From Verrucosispora sp. NA02020 (lineage in GTDB: Bacteria > Actinomycetota > Actinomycetes > Mycobacteriales > Micromonosporaceae): DNA of 64,000 bases. The first letter of the stretch is position 1; the number at the start of each line of letters is the position of its first letter. A model generated the notes under the pieces. That model saw only the letters and a program-made list of their open reading frames with translations. It was not told where the DNA came from and did no database searches. The stretch covers positions 5,890,001 to 5,954,000 of the forward strand of contig NZ_CP054923.1 of NCBI RefSeq assembly GCF_013364215.1, read 5' to 3'. The translations under genes and the position numbers were made by a program. Of this stretch, positions 1-8,445 are shown one piece after another.

Positions 1-827
1 ACGTCGGTGGCGTTGCTGATCCGGGGCAGCCGCACCACGGCCACGTCGAGCCATTCGGTGCCGCGCGGGGCGGCCGGGCGACCCAGCACCCGGCCGTAGG
101 CGAGCGAGTCCTCGGCGTCCAGCCACAGGTCCAGCGCCCAGGGCAGGACGCCGTACGTCGGGCGGCCGGTGAGCTGCCGCAGCGATTCCAGCCCGGGGGC
201 CAGCAGGCCGAGGTCGCCCCGGAACTTGTTGACCACGAACCCCGCGATCATGGCCTGGTCGGCGGGTTCGAGCAGGGCCAGCGTGCCGAACATGGCGGCG
301 AACACGCCGCCCCGATCGATGTCACCGACCACGATCGTCGGGAACCCGGCGTGCCGGGCCAGCCCCATGTTGACGTAGTCGCCGTCGCGCAGGTTGATCT
401 CCGCCGGGCTGCCCGCCCCCTCGCAGACCACCACGTCGTACGCCGACCGCAACTCGGCCAGCGCCGCGTACGCGGTCTCGGACAACCGGGGACGCAGGGT
501 CCGGAACGAACCGGCGGTCATCGTGTCGACCGCCTCGCCGAGCAGCACCACCTGACTGCTCAGGTCGCTGCCCGGCTTGAGCAGCACCGGATTGAACCGC
601 AGGTCCGGGGCGAGCCCGCAGGCCGCCGCCTGCATCGCCTGTGCCCGCCCGATCTCGCCGCCCCGGCCGTCCGGCCCGACGACCACGGCGGAGTTGTTCG
701 ACATGTTCTGTGCCTTGAAGGGTGCCACCCGGACGCCCTCGCGGTGCAGCCAGCGGCAGATGCCGGCGGTGAGCACGCTCTTGCCGGCGTCGGAGGTGGT
801 CCCGGCGACCAGCAGGCCACCGCTCAC
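1..827 (-). CDS. cobQ: Cobyric acid synthase CobQ, N-terminal 275 residues (cut by window edge)
   Basis: Glutamine-dependent amidation of adenosylcobyrinic acid a,c-diamide to cobyric acid in cobalamin synthesis (cytoplasmic). Visible: P-loop-like GTTSDAGKS at residues 9-17, [10 protein letters not shown] at 37-46 and a DRGG motif typical of the synthetase domain. The sequence runs into the start of the glutamine amidotransferase half and is cut by the left window edge. The GTG start at 827 overlaps the TGA of cbiB by 4 bases (GTGA), so the two genes are translationally coupled in an operon transcribed leftwards. CobB/CbiA is the nearest relative, but the QNMSNNS stretch favours CobQ. Very confident. 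Confidence 0.95.
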   Translation of the reverse strand, partial: MSGGLLVAGTTSDAGKSVLTAGICRWLHREGVRVAPFKAQNMSNNSAVVVGPDGRGGEIGRAQAMQAAACGLAPDLRFNPVLLKPGSDLSSQVVLLGEAVDTMTAGSFRTLRPRLSETAYAALAELRSAYDVVVCEGAGSPAEINLRDGDYVNMGLARHAGFPTIVVGDIDRGGVFAAMFGTLALLEPADQAMIAGFVVNKFRGDLGLLAPGLESLRQLTGRPTYGVLPWALDLWLDAEDSLAYGRVLGRPAAPRGTEWLDVAVVRLPRISNATD

Positions 828-1819
828 CGTGTGCCTGTGAGGCGTCGGGCCACCGCGCCGACCAGCCGGCCGGCGGTCAGCGGGTACGCCGCCGCGAGGC
901 CGAGCGCGGCCAGTCCGACCGCACCGGAGATCCGGGCGGCCCGAGGCAGGTGCCGTGCCTCGGGACGGGGACCGTCGCCGAGGAAGGGCCGCACCTCGGA
1001 CCGGCCGAAGTAGACGTTGCGCCCACCGAGCCGGACGCCCAACGCACCGGCCATCGCCGCCTCGCACTGCCCGGCGTTGGGGCTGGGGTGGTCGTCGCGG
1101 TCCCGACGCCACACCCGCCAGGCCCGCTCCCGGTCGCCCTTGCCGGCCGGTGCCAGCGCGACGGTCAGCAGGCCGGTCAGCCGGGCCGGCGCCAGGTTCA
1201 GCAGGTCGTCGAGGCGGGCGGCCGGGGTGCCGAACCGGGCGTAGCGCGCGTTGCGGTGACCGACCATGGCGTCGAGGGTGTTCACCGCCCGGTAGCCGAG
1301 CAGGCCCGGCAGCCCGGCCACCGCACCCCAGAAGAGCGGGGCGACCACGGCGTCCGAGGTGTTCTCGGCCACCGACTCGACCGTGGCCCGGGCCAACTCC
1401 GACTCGTCGAGGGTCGACGGGTCCCGACCGCACAGGTGCCCGAGCCGTGCCCGGGCGGCCGGCAGGTCCCCGCCGCGCAGCGCCCGACCCATGGTCCTCG
1501 CCTCGTGCCGCAGGCTCTGCCCGCCCAGCACCGCGAACGTGCCGGCGGCCACCAGCGCCGCACGGGCCAGCGGCTGCCGCCGGGTCGCGTACGCGAGGGC
1601 GGCCCCGGCCAGCACCGGCCCGCCGACACAGAGCGCGGTGTGGGTGCCACCGGCCAGCCGGTCGGGCCGGTAGAGCCGACGTTCCAGGGCGGCGGCGGCC
1701 CGGCCGAAGCCGGCGACGGGATGGCCGCGACGTGGGTCACCGAAGTACGCGTCGAGCGCGTACCCGGCGACGAGTCCCGCCGCGTTCGCCACTGCGCCCG
1801 TATGCCGCACCCGCACCAC
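824..1819 (-). CDS. cbiB: Adenosylcobinamide-phosphate synthase CbiB/CobD
   Basis: Integral membrane enzyme that joins cobyric acid to the aminopropanol side chain, giving adenosylcobinamide(-phosphate). About 330 residues, the usual family length. Near the N-terminus it has the family hallmark D-x-x-x-G-D-P with HPV shortly after ([13 protein letters not shown]), followed by several hydrophobic segments and a TSDA motif in a [15 protein letters not shown] stretch. The longest frame starts GTGGTG at 1819, directly on a GGAGG; the GTG at codon 4 has better spacing and may be the true start. Its stop overlaps the cobQ start. Confidence 0.94.
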   Translation of the reverse strand: MVRVRHTGAVANAAGLVAGYALDAYFGDPRRGHPVAGFGRAAAALERRLYRPDRLAGGTHTALCVGGPVLAGAALAYATRRQPLARAALVAAGTFAVLGGQSLRHEARTMGRALRGGDLPAARARLGHLCGRDPSTLDESELARATVESVAENTSDAVVAPLFWGAVAGLPGLLGYRAVNTLDAMVGHRNARYARFGTPAARLDDLLNLAPARLTGLLTVALAPAGKGDRERAWRVWRRDRDDHPSPNAGQCEAAMAGALGVRLGGRNVYFGRSEVRPFLGDGPRPEARHLPRAARISGAVGLAALGLAAAYPLTAGRLVGAVARRLTGTR

Positions 1820-1882
1820 CTCCGGCCGGCCAGCCTAGCCGAGCCCGGCCACCGGAACCGCTGCTCGACCGCCCCGCCCAGT

Positions 1883-2737
1883 TCAGACGGGCTGCGGCAG
1901 TCGACCCCGCCCCCGCCGGCCACGCCCGGTCGCCGCCGCCCCGCTGCCGGACTCCGCCGGAGCGTCCGCCGAGGCCGTCGTCGACTCCTCGGCGTCGCCG
2001 CCCCGCTCGCCCGACTCGGACCCACCCGGCGTGCCGTCACCCGTGCCCGGGATCTCGCCCGTGGCCGAGAAGTCGCCCGTGCTCGGGGGATCGCCCGCGA
2101 GGCCGCCCGTGCGGGTGCGACCGTCCGTGCCGGAGTGGCCGTCCGTCCCGGTGACGTCGCCCGTGCCGGGCAGGTCGTCGAAGGGGTCGGTCCCGCCCAG
2201 GTGCTGTGGGTATCCGGTGCCCGCCGGGACGTACTCGGACAGCTCGAAGTCGTCGTCCAGCGGCCCGTCCTCGGGCAGGGCGGGCGCGTCGTCGTCCGAC
2301 ACGGCCTCGGTCAGTTCGCCGTGCACCCGCTGCTCGGTCTCGGCGTCGGACACGGTGCTGGTCGCCAGGTTCGGCTTGTTGCGCAGGAAGCGCCCGCGTC
2401 CCCGGGACAGGTCGTGACCCACCGCCACCGCCTCCAACTCGTAGAGAGTGCGGTGGTTGCCGGCGTCGTCGGTCCAGTCGCGGGTGTAGAGGCGACCGCA
2501 GACCACCACCGGGTCCCCGACCATCACCGACGAGGCCACTCCCTCGGCGAGCTTCCGCCAGCAGTTGACGCGTACGCGCAGGCTGTTGCCGTCCACCCAG
2601 CGCCCGCTGTCCCGGTCGAGACGGCGGGCGGTGGAGGCGACCTTGAAGTTGGCCACCAGCGTGTTGCTCTGCGTGGTGCGACGCCATTCGGGGGCGGTGA
2701 GCACGTTCCCGACGACCGTCACGTAGGTATCGAACAT
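1883..2737 (-). CDS. Single-stranded DNA-binding protein (SSB paralogue)
   Basis: Binds single-stranded DNA. The first ~115 residues form the OB fold (start MFDTYVTVVGNV, then WRRTTQSNT, a VNCWRKLAE strand and VVVCGRLYTRDW). ATG 2737 is chosen over an upstream in-frame start because GGAGG sits 5 bases before it. The protein is 284 residues, long for an SSB, because of a low-complexity tail (about 170-284) with degenerate TGD/TGE/TGTD repeats that ends in RGRRGRGRLPQPV. The acidic DDxPF-like tip that recruits partner proteins in housekeeping SSBs is absent, so this is probably a second, specialised SSB. It stands alone on the minus strand between cbiB and a rightward gene. Confidence 0.88.
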   Translation of the reverse strand: MFDTYVTVVGNVLTAPEWRRTTQSNTLVANFKVASTARRLDRDSGRWVDGNSLRVRVNCWRKLAEGVASSVMVGDPVVVCGRLYTRDWTDDAGNHRTLYELEAVAVGHDLSRGRGRFLRNKPNLATSTVSDAETEQRVHGELTEAVSDDDAPALPEDGPLDDDFELSEYVPAGTGYPQHLGGTDPFDDLPGTGDVTGTDGHSGTDGRTRTGGLAGDPPSTGDFSATGEIPGTGDGTPGGSESGERGGDAEESTTASADAPAESGSGAAATGRGRRGRGRLPQPV

Positions 2738-2830
2738 CGTTCCTCCAGCGGAGATCCGGGTCGGCTGGTACCGACTCGCCGCCCAGCCTCGCGCCACGCG
2801 GCCCACCCGAGCAGCCCCTCCGGTCGTACC

Positions 2831-2858
2831 TGTGGACAACCTGGCGGCCTGTGGACGA
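2831..2858. promoter_or_regulatory. Pair of DnaA-box-like sites upstream of the SSB gene
   Basis: TGTGGACAA at 2831-2839 is the reverse complement of the actinobacterial DnaA box TTGTCCACA. A second copy, TGTGGACGA, with one mismatch, lies at 2850-2858, 19 bp further on and on the same face of the helix. They sit about 95-120 bp upstream of the SSB start. The rest of the 2738-3071 gap shows no gene; it must hold the divergent promoters of the SSB gene and of the gene at 3072. Confidence 0.4.
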
Positions 2859-3071
2859 ACGCCTGATCAAGGTCCCGATGTGCTAGGCCGACCGCCCCTG
2901 CCCGGCGCGGGCCCGGCGGCGGACGATCGGATCGCACAGGAAACCGTCAGGTTCCGGACCGGTCCGCCTGGGTAGGAAATCGCCAACCGCACCTGCGACG
3001 TCGAACGAAAGGTCAGCGATCATGATGATGACCATCGCTTGTTCCGCCCGCGTCCCTGGTCAGGTGCGGCG

Positions 3072-3497
3072 ATGAGCGAGAACCCGGCCACCGTCGACAA
3101 GTGCCTGCGAATGGGCGCCGGATTCTCGCAGGCCGACCGGGACTGGATCGTGGTCCAGTTCGCCACGCTCGACGCCCGTCTGGCCGGTTTCCACGCCGAC
3201 TCCACCGAACTCGAACTCTCGGTCAAGGACCGGGAGGCCAAGGGCCAGCGGGTCACGCTGGAGTGCTGGATCGCCGGCCGACAGAAGATCGTCACGACCT
3301 CCTCCGAGGAGGACCTGCGCGCGGCGCTCAACGACGCCCGTGACGACCTGCGCCGCAAGCTCAACGACTCCAAGACCCGTCAGGAGCCGCGCAACAACAA
3401 GCACCTGCGGGTCACGCCCCCGCCCGGCGAGCCGACCCCGGTCGACGAACTGGCCGAGGAACTGGCCGCCGCCGGGACGAAGACCGACGAGAGGTGA
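3072..3497 (+). CDS. HPF/RaiA-like ribosome hibernation-type protein
   Basis: 141 residues resembling the S30AE fold of ribosome hibernation/modulation factors: a beta-alpha-beta-beta-beta-alpha pattern (VQFATLDARLAGFHADSTELELSV, then TLECWI, KIVTT, DLRAALNDARDDLRRKLND) followed by a charged tail. Proteins of this type sit in the decoding centre of stalled or stationary-phase ribosomes. It lacks the long C-terminal dimerisation domain of long HPF. ATG 3072 gives MSENPATVDK; there is no strong ribosome site. Probably co-transcribed with the 68-residue gene at 3558 and closed by the hairpin at 3769. Family placement is moderate; biochemical role is inferred. Confidence 0.72.
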   Translation: MSENPATVDKCLRMGAGFSQADRDWIVVQFATLDARLAGFHADSTELELSVKDREAKGQRVTLECWIAGRQKIVTTSSEEDLRAALNDARDDLRRKLNDSKTRQEPRNNKHLRVTPPPGEPTPVDELAEELAAAGTKTDER

Positions 3498-3557
3498 CCG
3501 TGTCGCCGTCCGGACACCCGTCCGGTCGGCGGCGCTGAACAGGGAGAGGTGAACGGC

Positions 3558-3764
3558 ATGCCCAACGTGCAGCAACCGGAGATGCGCCGCAGCGGCGAGA
3601 CCCGGCTGGTCCAGGACAGCGACGGACCGATCCCGGGGGGTGGCTCCGCGACCAAGCAGGAGCACCGGACGGTCCCGGTGGACCAGGTCTCGCCGTACGG
3701 GCCGGATCGTGGGCGGGCCTCGACCTCGCACGAACCGACCGACCGCGACGCCCACGGCGACTGA
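3558..3764 (+). CDS. Small hydrophilic protein, function unknown
   Basis: 68 residues, very rich in charged residues, Gly, Ser and Pro, with no hydrophobic core, so probably disordered. ATG 3558 is preceded by GGGAGAGG at 8-base spacing, a strong ribosome site; a GTG at 3549 overlaps that site and is unlikely to be used. It follows the HPF-like gene by 60 bases and is followed 4 bases later by a strong terminator hairpin, which supports it as the last gene of a two-gene transcript. No recognised family. Confidence 0.6.
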   Translation: MPNVQQPEMRRSGETRLVQDSDGPIPGGGSATKQEHRTVPVDQVSPYGPDRGRASTSHEPTDRDAHGD

Positions 3765-3768
3765 CCCG

Positions 3769-3819
3769 CCGCACGGTCGTAGCCCCCGCCCACGCTGGGC
3801 GGGGGCTACTACCGTGCGG
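3769..3819 (+). terminator. Strong 24-bp hairpin terminator
   Basis: Near-perfect inverted repeat: a 9-bp outer stem (CCGCACGGT / ACCGTGCGG), one mismatched pair, then a 14-bp inner stem (GTAGCCCCCGCCCA and its complement) with a 3-base loop. It starts 4 bases after the stop of the 68-residue gene and ends 26 bases before the next same-strand gene. No U-tract follows, as is common in actinomycetes. Confidence 0.8.
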
Positions 3820-3845
3820 TAGCTTCCTGGCGTACCGTCGGTCCG

Positions 3846-4865
3846 GTGGAACCCGACGTGCTGGGACCGCCCTACGAGCGGCACACCATCGACCTTGGCC
3901 GCGACGACGAGGGACCGGTGGTCGCGACCCTGGTCCGCCGCCGGGCCGAGCGACCCACCGGGCGCGCGGTGCTCTACGTGCACGGCTTCGTCGACTACTT
4001 CTTCCAGACCCACGTGGCCGACTTCTTCGCCGCCCGGGGCTGGGACTTCTACGCGCTCGACCTGCGCAAGTACGGCCGCAGCCTGCTCCCCCACCAGACC
4101 GCCAACTTCTGCCGCGACCTCGCCGACTACTTCCCCGAACTGGACGCCGCCGCCCAGATCATCCGCACCGAGGACGAACACGACACGCTGCTGGCCATGG
4201 GCCACTCCACCGGCGGGCTGATCGTCTCGCTCTGGGCGGACGCCCGCCGCGACACCGGGCTGGTCGACGGCATCTTCCTGAACAGCCCCTTCTTCGACCT
4301 CAACGCCCCCTGGGTCGTGCGTCGCCCCCTCGCGGCCGCCGTCGCGCGCCTGGGCCGTCGGGCACCCCACCGCGTCCTCCCCTTCGGCCTCGGCACCGTG
4401 TACGGCGAGAGCCTGCACGCCGACCATCGCGGCGAATGGAGCTACGACCTGGCCTGGAAGCCGCTCGCCGGATTCCCCGTCCGGGCCGGCTGGCTCAACG
4501 CCGTCCGCACCGGCCAACGACGCCTGCGCGCCGGACTCGACATCCCGGTGCCGGTGCTGCTGGCCTGCTCGACCCGCTCGTTTCGGGGCGTCAAGTGGCA
4601 CGATTCGGCGACCCTCGCCGACGCCGTCCTCGACGTCGAACACATGGTCCGCTGGGCTCCCCGCCTCGGCCAGCACGTCACGCTCGCCCGCTTCGACGGC
4701 GGCCTGCACGACCTGACGTTGTCCGGCCCCGCCGTACGCGACAAGGTCCTCACCGAGGTCGGCCGCTGGGCGGACGCCTTCCTCGACGCCGGACCGACGC
4801 CCCCTCCCCCACCAGCCCCACGCCGCCCGGCCGACAGCGAGTCCACCTCGCACGCCACCCCCTGA
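3846..4865 (+). CDS. Alpha/beta hydrolase (S33 / monoacylglycerol-lipase-like)
   Basis: 339 residues, serine hydrolase of the lysophospholipase/serine aminopeptidase S33 type. Visible: the oxyanion strand AVLYVHGF (41-48), nucleophile elbow GHSTG (119-123, Ser121), and a likely catalytic His288 in GGLHDL; the acid is probably an Asp near 255-263. There is no signal peptide, so cytoplasmic. The C-terminal ~25 residues are Pro/Ser rich. The GTG start at 3846 follows the terminator hairpin closely, so a promoter must lie within about 30 bases or inside the hairpin, unless there is read-through. Substrate unknown. Confidence 0.85.
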   Translation: MEPDVLGPPYERHTIDLGRDDEGPVVATLVRRRAERPTGRAVLYVHGFVDYFFQTHVADFFAARGWDFYALDLRKYGRSLLPHQTANFCRDLADYFPELDAAAQIIRTEDEHDTLLAMGHSTGGLIVSLWADARRDTGLVDGIFLNSPFFDLNAPWVVRRPLAAAVARLGRRAPHRVLPFGLGTVYGESLHADHRGEWSYDLAWKPLAGFPVRAGWLNAVRTGQRRLRAGLDIPVPVLLACSTRSFRGVKWHDSATLADAVLDVEHMVRWAPRLGQHVTLARFDGGLHDLTLSGPAVRDKVLTEVGRWADAFLDAGPTPPPPPAPRRPADSESTSHATP

Positions 4866-5034
4866 TCCATCGGCCGCCTGGGCCGCCGTCTCGCCTGACC
4901 CCGGGTCCGCCCGGGTCTGCCGACGCCGTGGATTCGCAGGTGCGCGGGGTCCATGGCGCGTGCGACGCTGACCGGGCACCCGTTCCGTCGCGCCGGGCCG
5001 GTGCGGCGGTACCCTTCTCGCGCGATACCACAGC

Positions 5035-5107
5035 GCGCCCGTAGCTCAGCGGATAGAGCAGGGGACTTCTAATCCCAAGGCCGCAGGTTCGAATCCTGCC
5101 GGGCGCA
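5035..5107 (+). tRNA. tRNA-Arg (anticodon TCT)
   Basis: Cloverleaf can be folded by hand: acceptor GCGCCCG / CGGGCGC (perfect), D arm GCTC / GAGC, anticodon loop CTTCTAA with TCT at 5068-5070, T arm GCAGG-TTCGAAT-CCTGC, discriminator A at 5107. The top pair of the anticodon stem is a G-A mismatch. CCA is not encoded. It reads AGA codons, rare in DNA this GC-rich. Confidence 0.96.
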
Positions 5108-5218
5108 CCTCTGTTCGCACTGCTCAGCGGCTAGTCGCCGAGTCGAGTCGACACCCGGATCGCGGCGATGGCGGACATCGGAACCGCCTCGCGCGCTCTT
5201 TGCTCTCGCATCCACCAC

Positions 5219-5295
5219 GAGATCGCGCTCGATCCGGGATCAAGTGGCTATCGTCGCGCTCCGAAACCACTCGATCCCGGATCCGGCGTGATCTC
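5219..5295. repeat. Intergenic inverted repeat, family A copy 1 (CGATCCnGGATCGAGTGG)
   Basis: Two 29-base arms in inverted orientation (5219-5247 and 5267-5295) with 4 mismatches. Each arm carries the near-palindrome GATCCGGGATC followed by (A/G)AGTGG. A second copy with the same architecture is at 47127-47199. It lies between the tRNA and the secreted peptidase gene; nothing else is seen in 5108-5218. Confidence 0.8.
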
Positions 5296-5312
5296 GAATC
5301 GCGGATTAGACA

Positions 5313-5338
5313 CTGTGTGTATAGCCTGTGTGTATAGC
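5313..5338 (+). promoter_or_regulatory. Exact 13-bp tandem repeat upstream of the secreted peptidase
   Basis: CTGTGTGTATAGC occurs twice head to tail (5313-5325, 5326-5338), 62 bases before the peptidase start. The TATAG blocks are the most AT-rich stretch nearby. This could be a doubled operator or a duplicated -10 region; the sequence does not decide between them. Confidence 0.45.
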
Positions 5339-5399
5339 GGCCCGGACACCGTCGGACTCCGGTGGGCACGGGCGGGCCGCGAGAGACGGAGGCTGTGAC

Positions 5400-6920
5400 G
5401 TGAGACGACAGACGCTGACCGGGACGGCGGCCGCCGCGCTGGCGACCGTGGTGGCGCTCGGCATCACACCCGCCCAGGCGAACCCACGGACCGAGGCACC
5501 CGCCGCCGGTACGGGCATCGCGTGGGAGCCGTGTGCCGACGAGCCGGAGGCGGAGTGCGGCAGCGTGACCGTACCCGTCGACTGGTCCGATCCGGACGGC
5601 CCGACGATCGACGTCGCGCTGGCCCGCCGGACCGCCACGGACCCGACCGCCCGGATCGGCACGATCCTCACCAACCCCGGCGGACCGGGTGCATCGGGGG
5701 TGCAGGACGCCATCCTCGGCGGCATCGGCGGCAGCTTCAGTGACGAGGTCCGCCGCCGCTTCGACGTGGTCGGCTTCGATCCTCGGGGTGTGGGCGGCAG
5801 CGACCCGATCCGGTGTCAGGTGCCGGAGGGCCCGGAGCCGAAACTGTTCCCCACCACCGCCGAGGAGTTCGACGGCCTGCGCGCCTGGACCCGCGCGTAC
5901 GGCGAGAGCTGCCGGGAGCACAGCGGCCCGCACGTCGACTTCCTCGACAGCCGGACCGTCGCCCGTGACATGGACGCCATCCGGGCCGCGCTCGGCGAGA
6001 AGAAGCTGACCTTCTACGGCAACTCGTACGCCACGATGATGGGACAGCAGTACGCCACGCTGTTCCCGCAGCGGGTGCGGGCGATGGTGCTCGACAGCAC
6101 GATGGACCACAGCGCGGCTACCACGTGGGACTTCCTGCGCAGCGAGACGAAGGCGACGCAGGACAGCTTCGACAGGTACGTCGAGTGGTGCCGCACCTCG
6201 ACCGAGTGTGCGCTGCACGGCCAGGACGCCCGCACGGTCTTCCGGGACCTGTACGCCGAGGCCGAACGCGGTGAGCTGGTCGACCCGGGCAGCTCGCGGA
6301 CGATGAGCCCGACCGATCTGCTGGAGGACATCCAGTGGACGTTCCTCGGCCCGTACTGGACGCAGTTGTCGGAGCGGCTGGCGGGCCTGTCGGCGGGCGA
6401 GCCCGGCCCCACGACGGACGCCGCCCGCCCCACCACGGCGCGGACGGCGATCACAGAGCAGGAGCCGGAGCAAGAGCCGGGGCAGGAGCCGGTCGAGGAT
6501 CCGAGCCTCGCCATCTTCTGCCAGGACTGGAGGTTGCCGGTGCGCGACGTCGACCAGCTACGGGCGTACCAGGAACGACTGGCCCGGGTGGCACCGGAGA
6601 TGAAGCTCAACCTCCAGGCGTGGGGCTCGACGATGGCCTGCCTGGGCTGGCCGACCGAGGTCCGCAACCCGCAGGCGCCGCTGCGGTGGAAGGGCGTGCC
6701 GCCGGTGCTGGTGCTCAACAGCCGGTACGACCCGGTCACGCCGCACGAGTGGGCCCGGAACGTGGCGCGCCAGTCGGGTGCGACCCTGCTGACCTACGAG
6801 GGTGCGGGGCACGGGGTCTACTCGTTCGGCAGCGACTGCGTCGGCGACGCCACCACGCGGTACCTGATCCACGTCAAGACGCCCCCGCAGGGCACCCGGT
6901 GCCCGGCCGTGGCGCAGTGA
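5400..6920 (+). CDS. Secreted tripeptidyl-aminopeptidase-like S33 hydrolase
   Basis: 506 residues, exported alpha/beta hydrolase of the Streptomyces SlpD/SlpE/TAP type that cleaves short N-terminal peptides outside the cell. Signal peptide: MRRQTLTG, a hydrophobic run, then AQA before NPRTEA. Motifs in order: NPGGPGASG oxyanion region, GFDPRGVGGSD, nucleophile GNSYAT, YDPVTP for the catalytic Asp, GAGHGV for the His. Four or more Cys in the mature part fit disulfides. Start GTG 5400 has GGAGG 7 bases upstream; the longer frame from 5328 runs through the tandem repeat and is rejected. It has a short low-complexity EQEPEQEPGQEP insert. Monocistronic. Confidence 0.9.
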   Translation: MRRQTLTGTAAAALATVVALGITPAQANPRTEAPAAGTGIAWEPCADEPEAECGSVTVPVDWSDPDGPTIDVALARRTATDPTARIGTILTNPGGPGASGVQDAILGGIGGSFSDEVRRRFDVVGFDPRGVGGSDPIRCQVPEGPEPKLFPTTAEEFDGLRAWTRAYGESCREHSGPHVDFLDSRTVARDMDAIRAALGEKKLTFYGNSYATMMGQQYATLFPQRVRAMVLDSTMDHSAATTWDFLRSETKATQDSFDRYVEWCRTSTECALHGQDARTVFRDLYAEAERGELVDPGSSRTMSPTDLLEDIQWTFLGPYWTQLSERLAGLSAGEPGPTTDAARPTTARTAITEQEPEQEPGQEPVEDPSLAIFCQDWRLPVRDVDQLRAYQERLARVAPEMKLNLQAWGSTMACLGWPTEVRNPQAPLRWKGVPPVLVLNSRYDPVTPHEWARNVARQSGATLLTYEGAGHGVYSFGSDCVGDATTRYLIHVKTPPQGTRCPAVAQ

Positions 6921-6966
6921 CCGGCGTCTTGACCTGAACTGACAGCCACGTCGTAGTGTTGCCGGC

Positions 6967-7755
6967 GTGGGGCTGGTGAACACGTCGCGTTCCTCGGACT
7001 CACCGTGGATCTCCTCGGTGTGGACCGGTCACAGCACCCAGGTCTCGCAGATGACGTCCGTCGCCAGCGAGACCTGGGGGCTCGTGTTCTGGGAGTCCAG
7101 GGGTACGCCGTTCGCCGCTGTCGTCGGCCCGGAGGACCGCACCGTCTCGGCACCCGTACCGCAGGAAGCCCGGTTCGTCGGCGTCCAGTTCGCGGTCGGC
7201 ACCGTCCTGCGGGCGGCACCCACGTCGACGCTGCTGAACTCGGGAATCGAACTGCCCGACACCACCTCCGGGCGGTTCTGGCTCGACGGCGGGCGCTGGC
7301 ACACGCCGCGTGTCGACGACGACGCCGAGGCCCTGGTGGCGAGGCTCGTCCGCGCCGGCGTGCTGGTGCGCGACCCGCTGGTGCAGGCGACACTGGACGG
7401 CAGTCCGGTGGCCACCGCGAGCCGCACGGTGGAGCGCCGCTTCCGGGCCGCCACCGGCCTCACCCGGGGCACCGTCGCGCAGATCGGACGCGTCCGGGCC
7501 GCCGCGGAGTTGCTGTCGGCGGGCGTCCAGGTCAGCACCGTCGTGCACCGGCTCGGCTACTACGACGAGCCGCATCTCGCGCGGGCGTTGCGACGGTACG
7601 TGGGGCGTACCGCCGGTCAACTCCGCAGCGGCGCCGGCGGCGCGATCGCGCTCCCGGCGCCAGCCGACGACGCCGCGCTCACGGCGCTAGCGGACGACGT
7701 CGTAGACGGCCTTGAGCACGCCGTTGCCGTAGGCAGCGGAGTCGCGCAGCGCTAG
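6967..7755 (+). CDS. AraC-type transcriptional regulator
   Basis: 262 residues. The C-terminal part has an AraC-type double helix-turn-helix (TVERRFRAATGLTRGTVAQI, RVRAAAELLSAG, VVHRLGYYDEPHLARALRRY), with the usual GYYDEPHLARALRR second recognition region. The N-terminal part resembles the compact beta-rich sensor of short AraC regulators. After the HTH (TAGQLR) a ~40-residue Ala-rich tail extends beyond the family norm and overlaps the opposite-strand DHFR-like gene by 69 bases. It probably regulates the convergent gene or the upstream peptidase, but no operator is identifiable. Confidence 0.82.
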   Translation: MGLVNTSRSSDSPWISSVWTGHSTQVSQMTSVASETWGLVFWESRGTPFAAVVGPEDRTVSAPVPQEARFVGVQFAVGTVLRAAPTSTLLNSGIELPDTTSGRFWLDGGRWHTPRVDDDAEALVARLVRAGVLVRDPLVQATLDGSPVATASRTVERRFRAATGLTRGTVAQIGRVRAAAELLSAGVQVSTVVHRLGYYDEPHLARALRRYVGRTAGQLRSGAGGAIALPAPADDAALTALADDVVDGLEHAVAVGSGVAQR

Positions 7756-8262
7756 CCGCTGCTCCCGCTGCTCACGCCGGGGGAACACGCTCTTGCCGTC
7801 ACCGAGCAACACCGGAAAGACCAGCAGGTGGTACCGGTCGACCAGCCCGGCCTCGGCCAGGCTCCGCGCGAGTTCCGCGCTGCCGTGTACGAAGATCGCC
7901 CCACCCTCGGTCTCCTCGAGCGCGGCCACGTCGTCCGTCGACCGCAGAACGTGCTGATCACCCCAGTCACCGACCAGCGCGTCCGCCCCGAGCGTCGAGG
8001 ACACCACGTACTTCGGCAGATCCCGGTAGGCCACGTGGTCCTCGGACTGCGGCCAGATCGGTGCGAACGCCTCGTAGCTGCGGCGTCCGAACATCAGCGC
8101 GCTGGTCTCGGCGAGTTCCTCTTCCTTCAGCGAGTACGCCTCGGGGTCGAACTCGGTCCGGAACACCCATCCCCCAGCGGGGTGCCCTTCGACCGTACCG
8201 CCGGGCGAGTCGACGATCCCGTCGATCGACATGAATCCGGTCCACACCAGTTCGCGCGTCAC
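7687..8262 (-). CDS. DHFR-like (RibD C-terminal domain) family protein
   Basis: 191 residues. Family start TRELVWTGFMSIDGIVDSPGG, MFGRRSYE, a KYVVSST strand, IFVHGSAELARSL and FPVLLGDGKSVF are the hallmarks of RibD-C/dihydrofolate-reductase-like stand-alone proteins common in actinomycetes. These are NADPH-binding reductases of mostly unknown substrate. GTG 8262 is chosen from family alignment, with GGAGA upstream; GTG 8289 is also possible. The last 23 codons overlap the AraC gene tail to tail. Confidence 0.85.
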   Translation of the reverse strand: MTRELVWTGFMSIDGIVDSPGGTVEGHPAGGWVFRTEFDPEAYSLKEEELAETSALMFGRRSYEAFAPIWPQSEDHVAYRDLPKYVVSSTLGADALVGDWGDQHVLRSTDDVAALEETEGGAIFVHGSAELARSLAEAGLVDRYHLLVFPVLLGDGKSVFPRREQREQRLALRDSAAYGNGVLKAVYDVVR

Positions 8263-8445
8263 CACTGTCTCCGCTTCGGTCCTCGTCACACCTGCACCTC
8301 GGCCCGAAGGTCCCACACCCCGCGCCACACGGGTGACGCTATCGCCCCCGCCCCCACCGGTCTTGTACGAAACCGACACCCCTCCGACTCACTCCCCCGA
8401 CTCACTCCCCGGCTCATCGACGCCCACCCAACGACCCGGGCCCAC

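Noticed and set aside
5108..5399. Possible tRNA-linked integration site for a mobile element
   Set aside because: No repeat of the tRNA 3' end, integrase or flanking genes was seen; the spacer only contains a family A repeat and the tandem promoter repeat.
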